A stretch of 33,054 nucleotides of DNA from Candidatus Symbiothrix dinenymphae (GTDB lineage Bacteria; Bacteroidota; Bacteroidia; Bacteroidales; Azobacteroidaceae). The number at the start of each line of letters is the position of its first letter. The first letter of the stretch is position 1. A program made the translations under genes and the position numbers. Below the pieces are notes generated by a model that was not told the origin of the DNA, searched no databases, and was given only the letters and a program-made list of their open reading frames with translations. This document shows positions 23,913-31,502 of this stretch, in pieces. Where the stretch lies: positions 1 through 33,054 of the forward strand of contig BBRT01000190.1 in the NCBI GenBank assembly GCA_001417715.1, in the 5' to 3' direction.

Positions 23913-24479
23913 ATGAAGTATTTGGTAACAGGGCTTGGGAATATTGGACAGGAGTATGAAAACACCCGCCACAATATTGGATTTATGACGTTGGATGCGC
24001 TTGCTGAGGTGTCCGGTGTTGTTTTTGATGTCAACAAGCGGTATGGTGCTATTGCCGAATTGCGCCTTAAAAATGTGCAGTTGGTGCTGCTCAAACCGTC
24101 CACTTACATGAATTTGAGCGGCAATGCCATTCGCTATTGGTTGCAAAAAGAGAATATTCCGGTCGAAAATTTGTTGGTTGTGGTGGATGATTTGATGCTG
24201 CCATTTGGTTCGTTGCGACTGAAAACGAAAGGCAGCGATGCCGGTCACAATGGCTTAAAACACATTCAGGCAACACTTGAAACTCAAAATTACAGCCGCA
24301 TCCGGTTTGGCATTGGCAACGACTATCCTCAAGGCGGGCAACTCGACCATGTGTTGGGGCTTTTCAACGAAGATGAACAAAAACTGCTGCCGGAGCGTAT
24401 TCAGCAGGCGGTCGAGATGATTAAGAGTTTTTGCTTGGCAGGGGCGGAGGTTACGATGAATTTGTACAATAAGAAGTGA
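23913..24479 (+). CDS. pth: Peptidyl-tRNA hydrolase
   Basis: A 188-aa cytosolic enzyme that frees tRNA from peptidyl-tRNA dropped by ribosomes. Recognised from [20 protein letters not shown] (catalytic His around residue 20), [27 protein letters not shown] and [13 protein letters not shown]. The length is normal. ATG 23913 is chosen over the TTG three bases upstream. It runs convergently into the CPBP gene with five bases between the stops. Confidence 0.96.
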   Translation: MKYLVTGLGNIGQEYENTRHNIGFMTLDALAEVSGVVFDVNKRYGAIAELRLKNVQLVLLKPSTYMNLSGNAIRYWLQKENIPVENLLVVVDDLMLPFGSLRLKTKGSDAGHNGLKHIQATLETQNYSRIRFGIGNDYPQGGQLDHVLGLFNEDEQKLLPERIQQAVEMIKSFCLAGAEVTMNLYNKK

Positions 24480-24484
24480 GCGTT

Positions 24485-25270
24485 TCAAATTTTCTTTATT
24501 TGCCTGAAAATCAAGGCGAACAGGACAACCGAAACGGCGGCAAGCCACAGTGTTGAACCGACACCTATTTGCTCAAAATGCTCGCTTTCATCGGGAGTTT
24601 GGAGCATCGCATACGCAGCAACGCTAATAAAATTGTACGTGAAATGCGCAATTATCGGCACCCACAGACTTTTGGTGTAATAAACCAAATAGCCAAAATA
24701 CGCACCCAGCAACATGCGCGGCACAAAGCCATAAAACTGAAAGTGAATCGCGCTAAACACCATCGCAACAATCCAAATCACCAAGAAAGGGTTGGTTTTG
24801 CCATCTTTTTTCAAAATATTGGTCAGCACGCCACGAAAAATCAATTCTTCGCCAACGGCTGCTAACAAGCACAGCGTCAATACATTACGAACAAAACCCC
24901 AAACGGAGGTCACAAACAACATTTCCTCCAAAATTGCCTGTGCACCATCTTCGATTGTGCGCATCCACTCCTCCAAGCCGTGCAAAGCCGCCGGAAGTTG
25001 CATTTGTTGGTTCAAAACAGCCGTCAAATTGATAAAGGGCTGGGCTACAATGATGCTCAAAACGGTCAGCGCAACTGTTTTCAGGCTTACGGGTACATTC
25101 AAATGCAGGTATTTCCAAAGATTATTGCTGAACAGGGCGGCACACACTATTGCCGGAGCCACAAACGTAAGTAGCATCGACCCCGTAAGACCACCTACAA
25201 ACACCAGCACCACCAGCAACCAAAGTTGCTCAAACGTCCCCACATCTGATAATGAGCCTTTTATCTGCAT
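24485..25270 (-). CDS. CPBP-family intramembrane glutamic endopeptidase
   Basis: A 261-aa protein with about seven hydrophobic segments. The family motifs are GEELIFRG with Glu141-Glu142, FSAIHFQF with His176, and PIIAHFTYN with His209. Members are related to Rce1 CAAX prenyl proteases; in bacteria they cleave membrane peptides or have unknown substrates, some linked to bacteriocin immunity. It lies seven bases behind gcvP and is probably cotranscribed with it, though no functional link is evident. Confidence 0.9.
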   Translation of the reverse strand: MQIKGSLSDVGTFEQLWLLVVLVFVGGLTGSMLLTFVAPAIVCAALFSNNLWKYLHLNVPVSLKTVALTVLSIIVAQPFINLTAVLNQQMQLPAALHGLEEWMRTIEDGAQAILEEMLFVTSVWGFVRNVLTLCLLAAVGEELIFRGVLTNILKKDGKTNPFLVIWIVAMVFSAIHFQFYGFVPRMLLGAYFGYLVYYTKSLWVPIIAHFTYNFISVAAYAMLQTPDESEHFEQIGVGSTLWLAAVSVVLFALIFRQIKKI

Positions 25271-25277
25271 AGAAAAA

Positions 25278-28253
25278 TTAACAGCAAGTTACCAAATTGC
25301 GGTCGCCAAACGCATTATCCACCCGCGCCACATTGACCCAGAATTTGTTTTCTTTGAGCCAATCTGCCGGGAATGCTGCTTTTTCGCGCGAATAGGGGTG
25401 ATTCCATTCATCGCCGCAGACCTCATATTGCGGGTGTGGGGCGTTGTGAAGCACATTATTTTCCTTGTCGGCTTTGCCCTTGGCTACATCTTCGATTTCG
25501 GCGCGAATGCTCTTCATGGCGGTGATGAAGCGGTCGAGTTCGGCAAGACTTTCGCTTTCCGTTGGCTCAATCATCAGCGTGCCGTGCACGGGGAAGGATA
25601 GGGTCGGGGCATGGAACCCGTAGTCAATCAGTCGTTTAGCCACATCCGTTTCGTCGATGCCCGAATAGGCTTTCAGGTTGCGGCAATCCAAAATCAGTTC
25701 GTGTCCCACGCGCAATTTAACTCCCTTATAGACAACACCGTAAGCACTTTCTAATTGAGATACCAAGTAATTGGCGTTCAAGATGGCGATTTTCGTTGCC
25801 ATTGCCAAGCCTGCCGCACCCATCATGCGGATATAGCCGTAGGTGATTGGCAGGATGCCTGCGCTGCCGAATGGGGCAGCAGCCACTGTATTGAGGTTTG
25901 AGCTGTCTTTTTCGGGGTGCGAAGGCAAAAAAGGTTTCAGATGCGGGGCGCAACAAATCGGACCCACGCCCGGACCGCCGCCGCCGTGCGGGATGGCAAA
26001 TGTCTTGTGGAGATTGAGGTGGCACACGTCCGCACCGATGCTGCCGGGGTTGGTCAAGCCGACCTGTGCGTTCATGTTGGCACCGTCCATATAGACTTGT
26101 CCGCCGTTTTTGTGGATGATTTCGCACATTTCCACGATGTTTGTTTCAAAAATCCCGTGCGTGGAGGGGTAGGTTATCATGAATGCGGCGAGATTGTCTT
26201 TGTTGGCTTCTGCCTGCGCGTTTAAGTCGTTGATGTCGGTGTTGCCGTTTTCGTCGCATTTGATGGTAACTGTTTGGAATCCGGCTTGAATGGCACTAGC
26301 AGGGTTGGTGCCGTGTGCTGATGCCGGAATAAGCACGATGTTTCTGTGCCCTTGTCCGTTGGATTTCAGGTATTCGCGAATGGTCATCAAGCCGCTGTAT
26401 TCGCCTGCTGCGCCGGAGTTTGGTTGGAAACTCACGCCTGGCAGTCCGGTGATGATGCCCAGATAGTAAGCCAGGTTTTCAATCAACTCTTTGTAGCCTT
26501 CCACTTGGTTTGCGGGTGCGTAGGGGTGGATGTTGGCAAGATGCGGGTCGTTGAGCGGCAACATTTCCGCTGCCGCGTTCAATTTCATTGTGCATGACCC
26601 CAGCGAAATCATCGAATGGGCGAGCGATATGTCGCGCACCTCCAATTTTTTGATGTAGCGCATCATCTCCGTTTCCGTGCGGTATTTGTGGAATACCTCG
26701 TGGGTCAAATAGGGGGTTTTGCGTGCAAATGTGTCCGGTAGGGGCTTGAGAGGGCGTGTTAAATTCAAAAAGATATTTACGTTGGGCATCATGTCTTTGC
26801 GCGGCAACGCTTCTGAAAAAACATAAATGAGCACGCCCAAATCGCTTGCTTCTGTCGTTTCATCAATGCTGAGACCTATTTCGCCGCTTTCAAAGTAGCG
26901 GAAATTGATTTTACAGTCGATGGCTGTTTCCTGCAATTTTTTGAGGGTCGCGCCGGGTGCCAATTTGATTTTCAATGTATCGAAGAAAAGTTTGTTTTCT
27001 TGCTCATAGCCCAAATCGGTTAATTCTTCCGACAATAATTCGGCGTAGTGGTGCACCCGCTCTGCAATGCTTTTCAAGCCATCGGGACCGTGATAGACTG
27101 CGTAAAAGCCTGACATGGTGGCGAGTAGAGCCTGCGCGGTGCAGATATTACTCGTTGCTTTTTCGCGTTTGATGTGTTGCTCGCGGGTCTGCAAAGCCAA
27201 TCGCAGCGCATTTTTGCCGTAAGCATCTTTGGAAACGCCGATGATGCGCCCCGGAATGCTGCGTTTGTACTCCTCTTTCGTGGCAAAATAGCCGGCTGAC
27301 GGTCCTCCGTAATACATCGGAATGCCAAAACGCTGCGCACTGCCAAACACCACATCCGCGCCCCATTCTCCCGGAGGCGTGAGCAGACACAAACTGAGCA
27401 AATCGGCAGCCACAGCCACCTTAATGCCCTGTGCATTGGCTTTCGCCACAAAATCGCGATAATCCTCAACACTCCCATCCGCATTGGGATACTGCACAAT
27501 AGCAGCAAAAACCTGCTGCGTTTCCCCCTTGCGGACTTGACCCGAGCCGTCATTGCGGGCTTGAGAAGAATCGTCATTGCGGGCTTGGGAAGAATCGTCA
27601 TCGCAGGCTCGGGAAGAATCGTCATTGCGGGCTTGACCCGCAATCCCCTGAAACGTCTTGTAATCACCCACCACCAACTCAATACCCTGCGGCAGAGTGC
27701 GCGTATTAAGCACGCCCAACGTAGATGCAAACACTTTCTCGTCCACAAACAGCACATTGGCATTCGCCTGCACCTGTTCGCGTGAGCGGCTTTGAAACAG
27801 CATATTGGCAGCTTCAGCGGCGGCGGTTGCCTCGTCCAAAAGCGAACAGTTGGCGAGCGGCAAGCCCGTCAAATCAGCAATCACCGTCTGAAAATTCAGC
27901 AAAGCCTCCAGGCGACCTTGCGAAATTTCGGCTTGATAGGGCGTGTAGGACGTGTACCAGCACGGATTTTCAAACACATTGCGCAAAATCACGGCAGGCG
28001 CAACGGTGTCATACCAGCCCTGCCCAATATAGGAGGTGAAAATCTCATTTTTTGACGCCACCTCGGCGATGTGTTCCGCATATTCGCGTTCAGTCATCGC
28101 TTCGGGCAACTCCAAAGGCTCTGTCAGTCGGATATTTGCCGGAATTGTTTCGTCAATCAACTGTTCGAGGCTCGACACGCCGATTTTTTGCACCATTGCC
28201 TTAATCTCACACTCATTTACGCCCACGTGGCGATTTACAAAAATATCGTTCAT
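25278..28253 (-). CDS. gcvP: Glycine dehydrogenase (decarboxylating), P-protein, with in-frame repeats
   Basis: A 991-aa single-chain P-protein of the glycine cleavage system. It decarboxylates glycine with PLP and loads the aminomethyl group on the H-protein. The PLP lysine is Lys750 in LNLHKTFAIPHGGGGPG. Both halves are present: the N-terminal half (FVNRHVGVNE, YTPYQAEISQGRLEALLNFQ) and the catalytic C-terminal half. Typical length is ~950. The excess of ~40 residues is a run of five 8-residue repeats at about 204-243 ([40 protein letters not shown]), derived from the genome's palindromic element and lying between ELVVGDYKTF and QQVFAAIVQYP. The start is MNDIFVNR at 28253, only five bases from the end of tRNA-Leu; extension further would read through the tRNA. 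Confidence 0.95.
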   Translation of the reverse strand: MNDIFVNRHVGVNECEIKAMVQKIGVSSLEQLIDETIPANIRLTEPLELPEAMTEREYAEHIAEVASKNEIFTSYIGQGWYDTVAPAVILRNVFENPCWYTSYTPYQAEISQGRLEALLNFQTVIADLTGLPLANCSLLDEATAAAEAANMLFQSRSREQVQANANVLFVDEKVFASTLGVLNTRTLPQGIELVVGDYKTFQGIAGQARNDDSSRACDDDSSQARNDDSSQARNDGSGQVRKGETQQVFAAIVQYPNADGSVEDYRDFVAKANAQGIKVAVAADLLSLCLLTPPGEWGADVVFGSAQRFGIPMYYGGPSAGYFATKEEYKRSIPGRIIGVSKDAYGKNALRLALQTREQHIKREKATSNICTAQALLATMSGFYAVYHGPDGLKSIAERVHHYAELLSEELTDLGYEQENKLFFDTLKIKLAPGATLKKLQETAIDCKINFRYFESGEIGLSIDETTEASDLGVLIYVFSEALPRKDMMPNVNIFLNLTRPLKPLPDTFARKTPYLTHEVFHKYRTETEMMRYIKKLEVRDISLAHSMISLGSCTMKLNAAAEMLPLNDPHLANIHPYAPANQVEGYKELIENLAYYLGIITGLPGVSFQPNSGAAGEYSGLMTIREYLKSNGQGHRNIVLIPASAHGTNPASAIQAGFQTVTIKCDENGNTDINDLNAQAEANKDNLAAFMITYPSTHGIFETNIVEMCEIIHKNGGQVYMDGANMNAQVGLTNPGSIGADVCHLNLHKTFAIPHGGGGPGVGPICCAPHLKPFLPSHPEKDSSNLNTVAAAPFGSAGILPITYGYIRMMGAAGLAMATKIAILNANYLVSQLESAYGVVYKGVKLRVGHELILDCRNLKAYSGIDETDVAKRLIDYGFHAPTLSFPVHGTLMIEPTESESLAELDRFITAMKSIRAEIEDVAKGKADKENNVLHNAPHPQYEVCGDEWNHPYSREKAAFPADWLKENKFWVNVARVDNAFGDRNLVTCC
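27524..27660. repeat. 24-bp tandem repeats derived from the palindromic element, inside gcvP
   Basis: Units at 27548-27571, 27572-27595, 27596-27619 and 27620-27643 each begin cgtcatt(c)gc(g/a)gg; a more degenerate unit precedes them (27524-27547). The last unit is a full arm of the element (gcgggcttgacccgcaat). Three units end in gaagaat instead, so a single arm was multiplied and has since changed. Confidence 0.9.
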
Positions 28254-28257
28254 ATCG

Positions 28258-28341
28258 TACTCGGAGCGGGACTTGAACCCGCACAACCGTTATGGTCACA
28301 AGATTTTAAGTCTTGCGTGTCTACCATTCCACCATCCGAGC
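28258..28341 (-). tRNA. tRNA-Leu (TAA)
   Basis: Minus strand, 84 bases with a long variable arm. Acceptor gctcgga/tccgagt (G-U first pair), anticodon stem-loop caaga-CTTAAAA-tcttg (anticodon TAA), T-arm gcgggttcaagtcccgc, discriminator A73 as required for leucine. No encoded CCA. gcvP starts after only four further bases. Confidence 0.95.
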
Positions 28342-28396
28342 TGACCAACAAAATTAATTAAATTTAGTCATCATAAAACAAAAAAATGAAAAACAG

Positions 28397-28469
<73 letters not shown>

Positions 28470-28480
28470 GTTCGCGGGCG

Positions 28481-28510
28481 CAAAGGTAGTGTTTTTTTTT
28501 GAATGACAAA
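28481..28510 (-). promoter_or_regulatory. Promoter of the tRNA-Gly/tRNA-Leu/gcvP unit
   Basis: Minus strand TTTG (28507-28510), 18 bases, TACCTTTG (28481-28488). No other promoter is seen before gcvP. Confidence 0.65.
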
Positions 28511-28531
28511 AATTTGTTTTGTTTTTTTTCG

Positions 28532-28539
28532 TAACTTTG
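28532..28539 (+). promoter_or_regulatory. -7 box of the small toxin-antitoxin operon
   Basis: TAACTTTG, 24 bases before ATG 28563; divergent from the tRNA promoter. Confidence 0.55.
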
Positions 28540-28562
28540 CAGCCTAATTTAATAGTTATATT

Positions 28563-28799
28563 ATGACAACAATGACGATACAGTATGACAATCGCAATAG
28601 GACGGTGACAAAGTTGCTCAATGGGTTGCTCCATTCGGGTATTATTTGGGTGGAACAGCCTAAAATGACAGCCAAAGAGAAGCATATCGAAAACTTTAAA
28701 TCTGCACTGAGAGAAACCGAGGCGATGGCGAAAGATATTGCCATCAATGGGATTGCAGGGTATAAGACGTTGGATGATTTATTAAATGAAGAAGATTAA
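28563..28799 (+). CDS. Small antitoxin-like protein (RelB/DUF2683-like)
   Basis: A 78-aa protein starting MTTMTIQYDNRNRTVTKLLN. The beta strand followed by helices and an acidic C-terminal end (KTLDDLLNEED) match a frequent Bacteroidota antitoxin type. It precedes a RelE-like toxin gene with a 12-base gap. It would bind and neutralise the toxin with its C-terminal part and repress the operon with the N-terminal part. ATG 28563 or 28572. Confidence 0.65.
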   Translation: MTTMTIQYDNRNRTVTKLLNGLLHSGIIWVEQPKMTAKEKHIENFKSALRETEAMAKDIAINGIAGYKTLDDLLNEED

Positions 28800-28811
28800 C
28801 GATTGACCGGC

Positions 28812-29168
28812 ATGGAATTTGTAACTTCTTCTACTTTTGAGAAATCCTTTAAACGATTGAAAAAGAAATACGCATCATTCAGGGATGATGTGAGTACTTT
28901 CAAGAAAGAATTTTCGGAAAATCCGAAAATTGGAACGGATTTGGGCGGCGGGTACCGCAAAATCCGCATGGCAATAAAATCAAAAAACAGCGGTAAAAGC
29001 GGTGGCGCACGAATCATCATGTATGACTTTTGTATCAAGGAGCCGGATAAAGATGGAGTTGTTCTCTTGGCTGATATATATGACAAAGGCGAAGAGGAAA
29101 CTTTGAAAGAGAACATCTACAAGAAGATAGTTGAAAATTTTTTGAGTGGAAAGGAAAAAACCTGTTAG
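28812..29168 (+). CDS. RelE/ParE-superfamily toxin-like protein
   Basis: A 118-aa basic protein: VTSSTFEKSFKRLKKKYASF at the start, then GTDLGGGYRKIRMAIKSKN, GGARIIMYDF and VVLLADIYDKGEEETL. This order (helical hairpin, then a sheet with R-I-x-Y and a final 'yDKgE' strand) fits the RelE/HigB type mRNA interferases. ATG 28812 is preferred to the TTG at 28803. The last codons (KTC and stop) lie within a hairpin repeat at 29158-29190, so the C-terminus may have been altered by it. Confidence 0.7.
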   Translation: MEFVTSSTFEKSFKRLKKKYASFRDDVSTFKKEFSENPKIGTDLGGGYRKIRMAIKSKNSGKSGGARIIMYDFCIKEPDKDGVVLLADIYDKGEEETLKENIYKKIVENFLSGKEKTC

Positions 29169-29190
29169 GTCTCGAAGACCTGACAGGTTT
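29158..29190. terminator. Hairpin overlapping the toxin stop
   Basis: Arms aaacctgttaggtct and agacctgacaggttt (15 bp, one G-U), loop cga. No T-run follows. It is of a type often dispersed in Bacteroidota intergenic regions, and may be a repeat as much as a terminator. The gap 29191-29375 holds also a single arm of the palindromic element. Confidence 0.5.
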
Positions 29191-29330
29191 AACAAAACAG
29201 TACATCCAAATCTTAGAACCGGAAGCCGATTTTCAATTTTGGTTGCGACAAGAATAACCATTCTTTCGCAACTCCTGTTGCCGGTGCCAATCCGTGTGCG
29301 GCATAAAGCGACACTTTGGAGAGGTCGGCT

Positions 29331-29371
29331 CCTTTTCATGGGATTGCGGGTCAAGCCCGCAATGACAGACT
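29331..29371. repeat. Right half of the palindromic repeat element
   Basis: The bases gctccttttcatgggattg onward match the right part of the rplY-pth element (from 23826), but the left arm is absent. Confidence 0.8.
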
Positions 29372-29375
29372 TTCA

Positions 29376-29795
29376 TCATCGCTTGTTGAAAACGCAATTC
29401 AGCCCTTGACCGGCATAGAATGGAAATTGGTGGTCGGAAGAAATAAGCGGTATCTTGTCGGAAATTGCTTGTGCAATAATGATGTGGTCATTAGGGTCTT
29501 TGTGCCCTTTCACAATGTCAATCTCTGCATATTTTGCTAAATGATATTGATTTAGCGGTTTTATTTCTATCCCGTATGTCTTTTCCATGACAGTCAATAA
29601 ATCCTTTGCCGTTTTAAAATCCTTATCTTTTATATCGCCCGTTTTATAGAGGTGAATTAATTCTTTAACAACTACCGCACTGGCGTAAAAGCTATTGCCG
29701 TAATCATCCAGAAGTTTCTGCACGTTCCTATGGATATTGTCACTTTCTTTTAGTAAAATGAATATCAATATATTTGTGTCCAAATAATACCTCAT
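29376..29795 (-). CDS. PIN-domain ribonuclease toxin (VapC-like)
   Basis: A 139-aa PIN domain with the acidic residues Asp6 (YYLDTNILI), Glu45 (VVVKELIHL), Asp100/Asp103 (HKDPNDHIIIAQA) and Asp121 (LISSDHQF). VapC toxins cut tRNA or rRNA with Mg2+. The start overlaps the stop of a 49-aa antitoxin gene (ATGA), confirming the start and the pairing. Confidence 0.9.
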   Translation of the reverse strand: MRYYLDTNILIFILLKESDNIHRNVQKLLDDYGNSFYASAVVVKELIHLYKTGDIKDKDFKTAKDLLTVMEKTYGIEIKPLNQYHLAKYAEIDIVKGHKDPNDHIIIAQAISDKIPLISSDHQFPFYAGQGLNCVFNKR

Positions 29796-29941
29796 CGCAT
29801 TACAGCCCTCATATTTACGATGATACCTTTTTCTTTTTTGTTCCTCATAGCAATCCCAATTTTAGAGAGTCGCTGCTCTCCTGTTTCTGCGGCAGTATCC
29901 ACGCTGGAGAATACCTGTGCCAATTCTTTACTTGTTTTCAT
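29792..29941 (-). CDS. 49-aa antitoxin of the PIN toxin
   Basis: Reads MKTSKELAQVFSSVDTAAET, then GEQRLSKIGIAMRNKKEK, and ends IVNMRAVMR. It is short, partly helical and basic at the end, as are toxin-binding antitoxins of this group. It has its own good promoter, and its stop overlaps the PIN start by ATGA. There is no clear DNA-binding domain, so repression may need the toxin or another protein. Confidence 0.8.
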   Translation of the reverse strand: MKTSKELAQVFSSVDTAAETGEQRLSKIGIAMRNKKEKGIIVNMRAVMR

Positions 29942-29966
29942 ATTACATTTATTTTAAATTATGGCG

Positions 29967-29998
29967 CAAAGGTACAACTTCTTTTTTTATCTGCCAAA
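29967..29998 (-). promoter_or_regulatory. Promoter of the PIN toxin-antitoxin operon
   Basis: Minus strand TTTG (29995-29998), 20 bases, TACCTTTG (29967-29974). Confidence 0.75.
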
Positions 29999-30049
29999 TA
30001 TTTTTTGTACTTATTTTGCAAAACATGCGTGATAATTATCCTCAAACTC

Positions 30050-30109
30050 ACCCCGCACTGCGCTTCGCTTGTACGGGGTTATCAAAATTATACCCCTACG
30101 TGTGGGGTA
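30050..30109. repeat. Two REP-like hairpins before rpe
   Basis: Hairpin accccg...cggggt (30050-30079, inner gcgcttcgc) and hairpin tacccc...ggggta (30091-30109). Both resemble parts of the nested element at 1209-1557 and lie at the 3' side of rpe. Confidence 0.6.
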
Positions 30110-30131
30110 TTAAGACTGCGGCTGGATTCGA

Positions 30132-30782
30132 TTATAGCGCTTTAAATGCGGCAATTTGCTCCAGCGGATTGGCTGCCTTGAACACCGCATTGCCTGCCAC
30201 CAGGACATTGACTCCGGCGTGTAGCATCTCGGGGGTGTTCGTGAGGTCGATGCCGCCATCCACTTCAATCAGAGTGTTTGTGGCTTGACTGTCAATCATT
30301 TGGCGCAGTCGGCGCACGCGGTCGAAAGCTTGCGGGATAAAATTTTGCGCACCAAACCCCGGATTGACCGACATGACCAACGCGAGGTCTAATTCCGGCA
30401 ATATGTCGCGCAGCAATTCCACAGGCGTGTGCGGATTAACTGCCACACCGGCTTTCATCCCGGCTTCCTTAATCTGCATCACCGTGCGATGCAGATGCGT
30501 ACATGCCTCATAATGAACGGTTAGCAACTGCACACCAATGTCACGAAAGCGCGTAATAAATTTCTGCGGCTCCACAACCATCAAATGCGCGTCCAACGGC
30601 TTAACCGTCTGTCTTGCAATTAGTTCCATAACCGGAAAGCCCATCGAAATGTTGGGCACAAACACACCATCCATCACATCCAGATGAATCCAGTCGGCAG
30701 CACTTTGATTGAGCATCTCAACTTCCTGCTGCAAATGCAGAAAATCAGCCGACAGCAACGAGGGGGCGAGAATCAGTGACAT
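30132..30782 (-). CDS. rpe: Ribulose-phosphate 3-epimerase
   Basis: A 216-aa TIM-barrel enzyme that interconverts ribulose 5-phosphate and xylulose 5-phosphate in the pentose phosphate pathway. Recognised from LAPSLLSADF, WIHLDVMDGVFVPNISMG, DAHLMVVEP, MSVNPGFGAQNFIP and IEVDGGIDLTN, which carry the metal ligands and the phosphate-binding loop. The length is normal. No promoter box is evident close to the start. It stands alone between repeat-rich gaps. Confidence 0.96.
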   Translation of the reverse strand: MSLILAPSLLSADFLHLQQEVEMLNQSAADWIHLDVMDGVFVPNISMGFPVMELIARQTVKPLDAHLMVVEPQKFITRFRDIGVQLLTVHYEACTHLHRTVMQIKEAGMKAGVAVNPHTPVELLRDILPELDLALVMSVNPGFGAQNFIPQAFDRVRRLRQMIDSQATNTLIEVDGGIDLTNTPEMLHAGVNVLVAGNAVFKAANPLEQIAAFKAL

Positions 30783-31021
30783 GAAATTATCTGATTATCA
30801 GATGGATAACTGCGTGCAAACTGCCGAAGAAAAGTCAATGTCTCTTCTTTCGGATTCACGTCAGAGGCAGCAACAGGCTTGCATGGCGCAGATTGATAAT
30901 TAATTGTCAAAAATGTAATTCTTTGAGTCATAAGCTATATATTTTTTAATGTTCATAATGTTCATATTGTTAAAACGCACAGCCTCGCGATTTATTGTAT
31001 TTGTTAAAAAAAAAATTTACC

Positions 31022-31085
31022 ACAGGGCAACATATTAAAAAATAAGGAAGACCGTAGGTCTGCATCTCCCCCATACAGGGTAACA
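31022..31085. repeat. Degenerate copy of REP-like element
   Basis: Contains agaccgtaggtct and ccccatacagggtaac, which resemble the outer parts of the nested element at 1209-1557. It is strongly decayed. Confidence 0.4.
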
Positions 31086-31110
31086 GACGAAAGCAAAGGG
31101 GGGCTGGGCT

Positions 31111-31177
31111 AAACTCTAAACTCTAAACTCTAATAACTAAACTCTAAACTCTAAACTCTAATAACTAAACTCTAACT
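31111..31177. repeat. 28-bp tandem repeat built of 7-bp units
   Basis: The unit (three aaactct-type blocks followed by aataact) occurs at 31111-31138 and 31139-31166, then a partial third copy. The ~600-base gap 30904-31502 holds this repeat, the REP remnant and a TATCTTTG box (31335-31342); I see no convincing gene in it. Confidence 0.85.
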
Positions 31178-31502
31178 AAACAAAATATATCTCCTTATTA
31201 GTTTGATTTTATTTAGATTTTTTACTCCCCAATTTATGTTCAATAGTGTGATAACGAATTGATTAGGTGTTTTTCGAACTTAGATTTTTTTTAGATTATT
31301 TTTAGATTGCTTGCTTTTGGGCTTGTTGCGGATGTATCTTTGCAATCGACAAAAATATAGGTCATGCTACTTTATATATACAAGGTTTGCTCGTTGGTCT
31401 GATGCCGCGGCTCAGAGCAAAAATATAATTAGTGCCGGTTATGCCGCCGTGTCCGACTACGAGCACCTTTTTTCCCTTGCCGACAACGAATTTGTCAGGA
31501 AT

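Noticed and set aside
24569-25601. Plus-strand frames of 98 and 269 aa
   Set aside because: Antisense to the CPBP gene and the end of gcvP, both of which have strong family motifs on the minus strand.
27548-27643. Short regular repeats as a CRISPR array
   Set aside because: The units are directly adjacent without spacers and are translated within gcvP.
28036-28361. Plus-strand frames of ~100 aa over 28036-28361
   Set aside because: They are the complement of the gcvP start and tRNA-Leu; the phrase around ERDLNPHNR is a typical tRNA antisense artefact.
30709-30903. Plus-strand frame of 64 aa starting within rpe
   Set aside because: Overlaps the rpe start on the other strand; composition is not protein-like and no promoter is seen.
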